Positions 12,762-13,811 of a stretch of DNA of 13,811 nucleotides are shown here, in pieces; the first letter of the stretch is position 1; every line of letters starts with the position of its first letter. Source of the DNA: Candidatus Gottesmanbacteria bacterium. GTDB lineage: Bacteria; Patescibacteriota; Microgenomatia; JACPZF01. Position numbers and translations under genes: made by a program. The stretch lies in the NCBI GenBank assembly GCA_016195615.1, contig JACPZF010000054.1, positions 1 through 13,811 on the forward strand. The letters run 5' to 3'. The notes beneath the pieces are model-generated. The model saw only the letters and a list, made by a program, of their open reading frames with translations. It was not told the origin of the DNA and searched no databases.

Positions 12762-13616
12762 TTCTTCCAGCCGAACTTTTTCTTCCATTCTATCTTTAAC
12801 GAGATCCAGATATTTTTCGGTCGTCGAGAGACGTTTGTGGCCGGCGAGTTTGGAAACCATGACCAAAGAAGTCCCGGACATCAAATGATGAGCCACCCAA
12901 GTGTGGCGAAGATCATTGACCTTAGCGGCTTTGATGCCGGCAATTTTGAAATAGCGATCGATAACGGTTCTAATATTTCTAATTAAAAGCGGGTGTCCGG
13001 TTTTAGTCACAAAGAGATTTTTTTCCGAACCCTTGGGGCGAATACTCAAATAGCGATCGAGAGCTTGTTTTACGGCCTTATTTAAAGGAATTTCCCGCAT
13101 CGGATGGTTTTCAATGGGTGGAACGATAAGAATACTATCTTTAACTGACTCTATTGTTAGGGCGGCTAGTTCCCCAATTCTAATGCCGGTTTGAAGAAGC
13201 GTTTCGACCACGGCGGACATTCTCGTATCCTGGCGGCAGGCGTCTCTTAGGGCGCGGTATTCCATTTTGGATAAAATTTTCGGCGGTTTGGCTTCAAACT
13301 TCGGATGGGTAATCAAACTAGAGGGGTTGGTGTCGATAAAAGTCTGATCCTTAAGAAATTTAAAAAAAGTCTTTAGGGAATTGATTTTTCGCGAAATAGA
13401 TTTAGGCGTATAGCCCTCGCGGGAGAGCTTGTTTAAAAAAGCCTCGAGATCGTCTTTTTGCACCTCGTCGGCCTGGCGTTTGGCGCGCTCGGCGAGAAAG
13501 TCGATAATCTGGCTGATGTCTTTACCGTATGCTAGAATGGTGGCAGAGGCCCGGCGGTTGTTTTTTAAATTTTCTAAGAACTTTTTATGGGCATCGGCAA
13601 GCGCAATTCCAATCAT
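12756..13616 (-). CDS. Tyrosine recombinase, XerC/XerD-like
   Basis: The 286-residue product has the size and two-domain build of Xer recombinases: an N-terminal SAM-like core-binding domain (about 5-90) and a C-terminal catalytic domain. Catalytic residues visible are R146 (TGIRIGELAAL), R237 (NDLRHTW), H260 (LAGHKRLSTTEKY) and the nucleophile Y269. Two positions are unusual: the His of the HxLR motif is Asn (N234), and the beta-hairpin where the catalytic Lys normally sits reads ENHPMREIPL, with no clear Lys. It may still resolve chromosome dimers, serve an element, or have reduced activity. The start is the ATG at 13616, placed 8 nt behind a strong promoter, so the message is leaderless. 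The stop overlaps the EF-like gene by 6 bp. No att sites were found. Confidence 0.85.
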   Translation of the reverse strand: MIGIALADAHKKFLENLKNNRRASATILAYGKDISQIIDFLAERAKRQADEVQKDDLEAFLNKLSREGYTPKSISRKINSLKTFFKFLKDQTFIDTNPSSLITHPKFEAKPPKILSKMEYRALRDACRQDTRMSAVVETLLQTGIRIGELAALTIESVKDSILIVPPIENHPMREIPLNKAVKQALDRYLSIRPKGSEKNLFVTKTGHPLLIRNIRTVIDRYFKIAGIKAAKVNDLRHTWVAHHLMSGTSLVMVSKLAGHKRLSTTEKYLDLVKDRMEEKVRLEEL

Positions 13617-13624
13617 AGAGGCCT

Positions 13625-13653
13625 ATAATAGCACTAGAGAGGGTAGTAGTCAA
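13625..13653 (-). promoter_or_regulatory. Strong leaderless sigma-70-type promoter for the recombinase gene
   Basis: On the minus strand: TTGACT (13653-13648), a 17-bp spacer ending in TGC, and TATTAT (13630-13625). Only 8 nt separate the -10 box from the ATG, so transcription starts at or next to the start codon. No Shine-Dalgarno sequence is present. Confidence 0.7.
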
Positions 13654-13658
13654 GAATA

Positions 13659-13672
13659 AATTTCTAATTTCT
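13659..13672. repeat. Two-copy AATTTCT repeat
   Basis: Two perfect copies of AATTTCT lie just upstream of the recombinase -35 box. The unit is the same as in the four-copy array between nrdR and nrdJ (2347-2374). Confidence 0.65.
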
Positions 13673-13755
13673 TGTAGGGAGGTCAGCACATAGTATACAG
13701 TTTTCCGATAAACAGAGATTTGTAAATTATCGTAATACCGCTTTACAGATATTCG

Positions 13756-13800
13756 GCCAGGAATATGATGGGTTGGGAGGTAACATATATGATTCCTGGC
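13756..13800 (+). promoter_or_regulatory. Inverted repeat enclosing a ribosome-binding site
   Basis: GCCAGGAAT (13756-13764) and ATTCCTGGC (13792-13800) are perfect 9-bp complements. The 27-nt loop contains GGGAGG and the ATG of the gene that starts at 13789, so the right arm lies in the first codons. This may tune translation or be the start of a structured leader. Confidence 0.45.
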
Positions 13801-13811
13801 ATCCGTTTAGA
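13789..13811 (+). CDS. Start of an unidentified gene, cut by the window end
   Basis: Only MIPGIRL is visible. The start is supported by GGGAGG about 8 nt before the ATG, at a normal distance. It is divergent from the recombinase gene. The product cannot be named from seven residues. Confidence 0.5.

Noticed and set aside
12756..13616. Recombinase plus tRNA as an integrated element with att sites
   Set aside because: No direct repeat of the tRNA 3' end was found near the recombinase within the window, and XerC/D-like proteins are normal chromosomal genes.

Overview
The window looks like a piece of a small-genome Candidate Phyla Radiation (Patescibacteria) chromosome, most likely of the Microgenomates kind. 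This is an inference from content: a class II ribonucleotide reductase carrying an intein, a DUF5667-like secreted protein, a membrane-anchored conjugation-type ATPase, a stand-alone EF-Tu-domain-2 protein, tight AT-rich intergenic gaps, several promoters that leave almost no 5' leader, and short degenerate AT-rich repeats between genes. The standard code fits: TGA is used as a stop (gene ending 12377).

Layout. 1-203 holds no gene I can support. 204-728 (+) is a HAD-type nucleotidase-like protein. 756-1049 (-) and 1089-1682 (+) are divergent genes for two small secreted proteins that share a 39-bp promoter gap. 1886-6528 (+) is a deoxynucleotide module: nrdR (repressor), nrdJ (adenosylcobalamin-dependent ribonucleotide reductase, interrupted by a 398-residue LAGLIDADG intein exactly at the active-site Cys) and pduO (makes adenosylcobalamin). 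Directly after pduO lies a cobalamin riboswitch with a terminator-like stem (about 6540-6717), in front of a 645-residue protein I cannot assign (6741-8678). 8659-11610 holds a coiled-coil protein and a TM-anchored FtsK/VirB4/TraG-type ATPase. 11688-12377 is an HTH plus LAGLIDADG-like protein with its own promoter. 12390-12461 is a tRNA-Ile with anticodon UAU, followed closely by an EF-Tu-domain-2-like small protein (12492-12761). A tyrosine recombinase is on the minus strand (12756-13616), and a new + strand gene begins at 13789 and runs off the end.

How the genes fit together. NrdJ needs adenosylcobalamin, PduO makes it, and NrdR senses nucleotides and probably binds two NrdR-box-like sites in front of its own gene. 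The riboswitch senses the same cofactor but sits after the B12-using genes and controls the unknown 645-residue protein. That protein is the best candidate in the window for an undescribed, cobalamin-linked function. The window also has an in-frame 45-nt palindromic element inside pduO, resembling the Rickettsia palindromic elements in behaviour, and families of short repeats in intergenic gaps, in the pduO coding sequence and in the riboswitch terminator loop.
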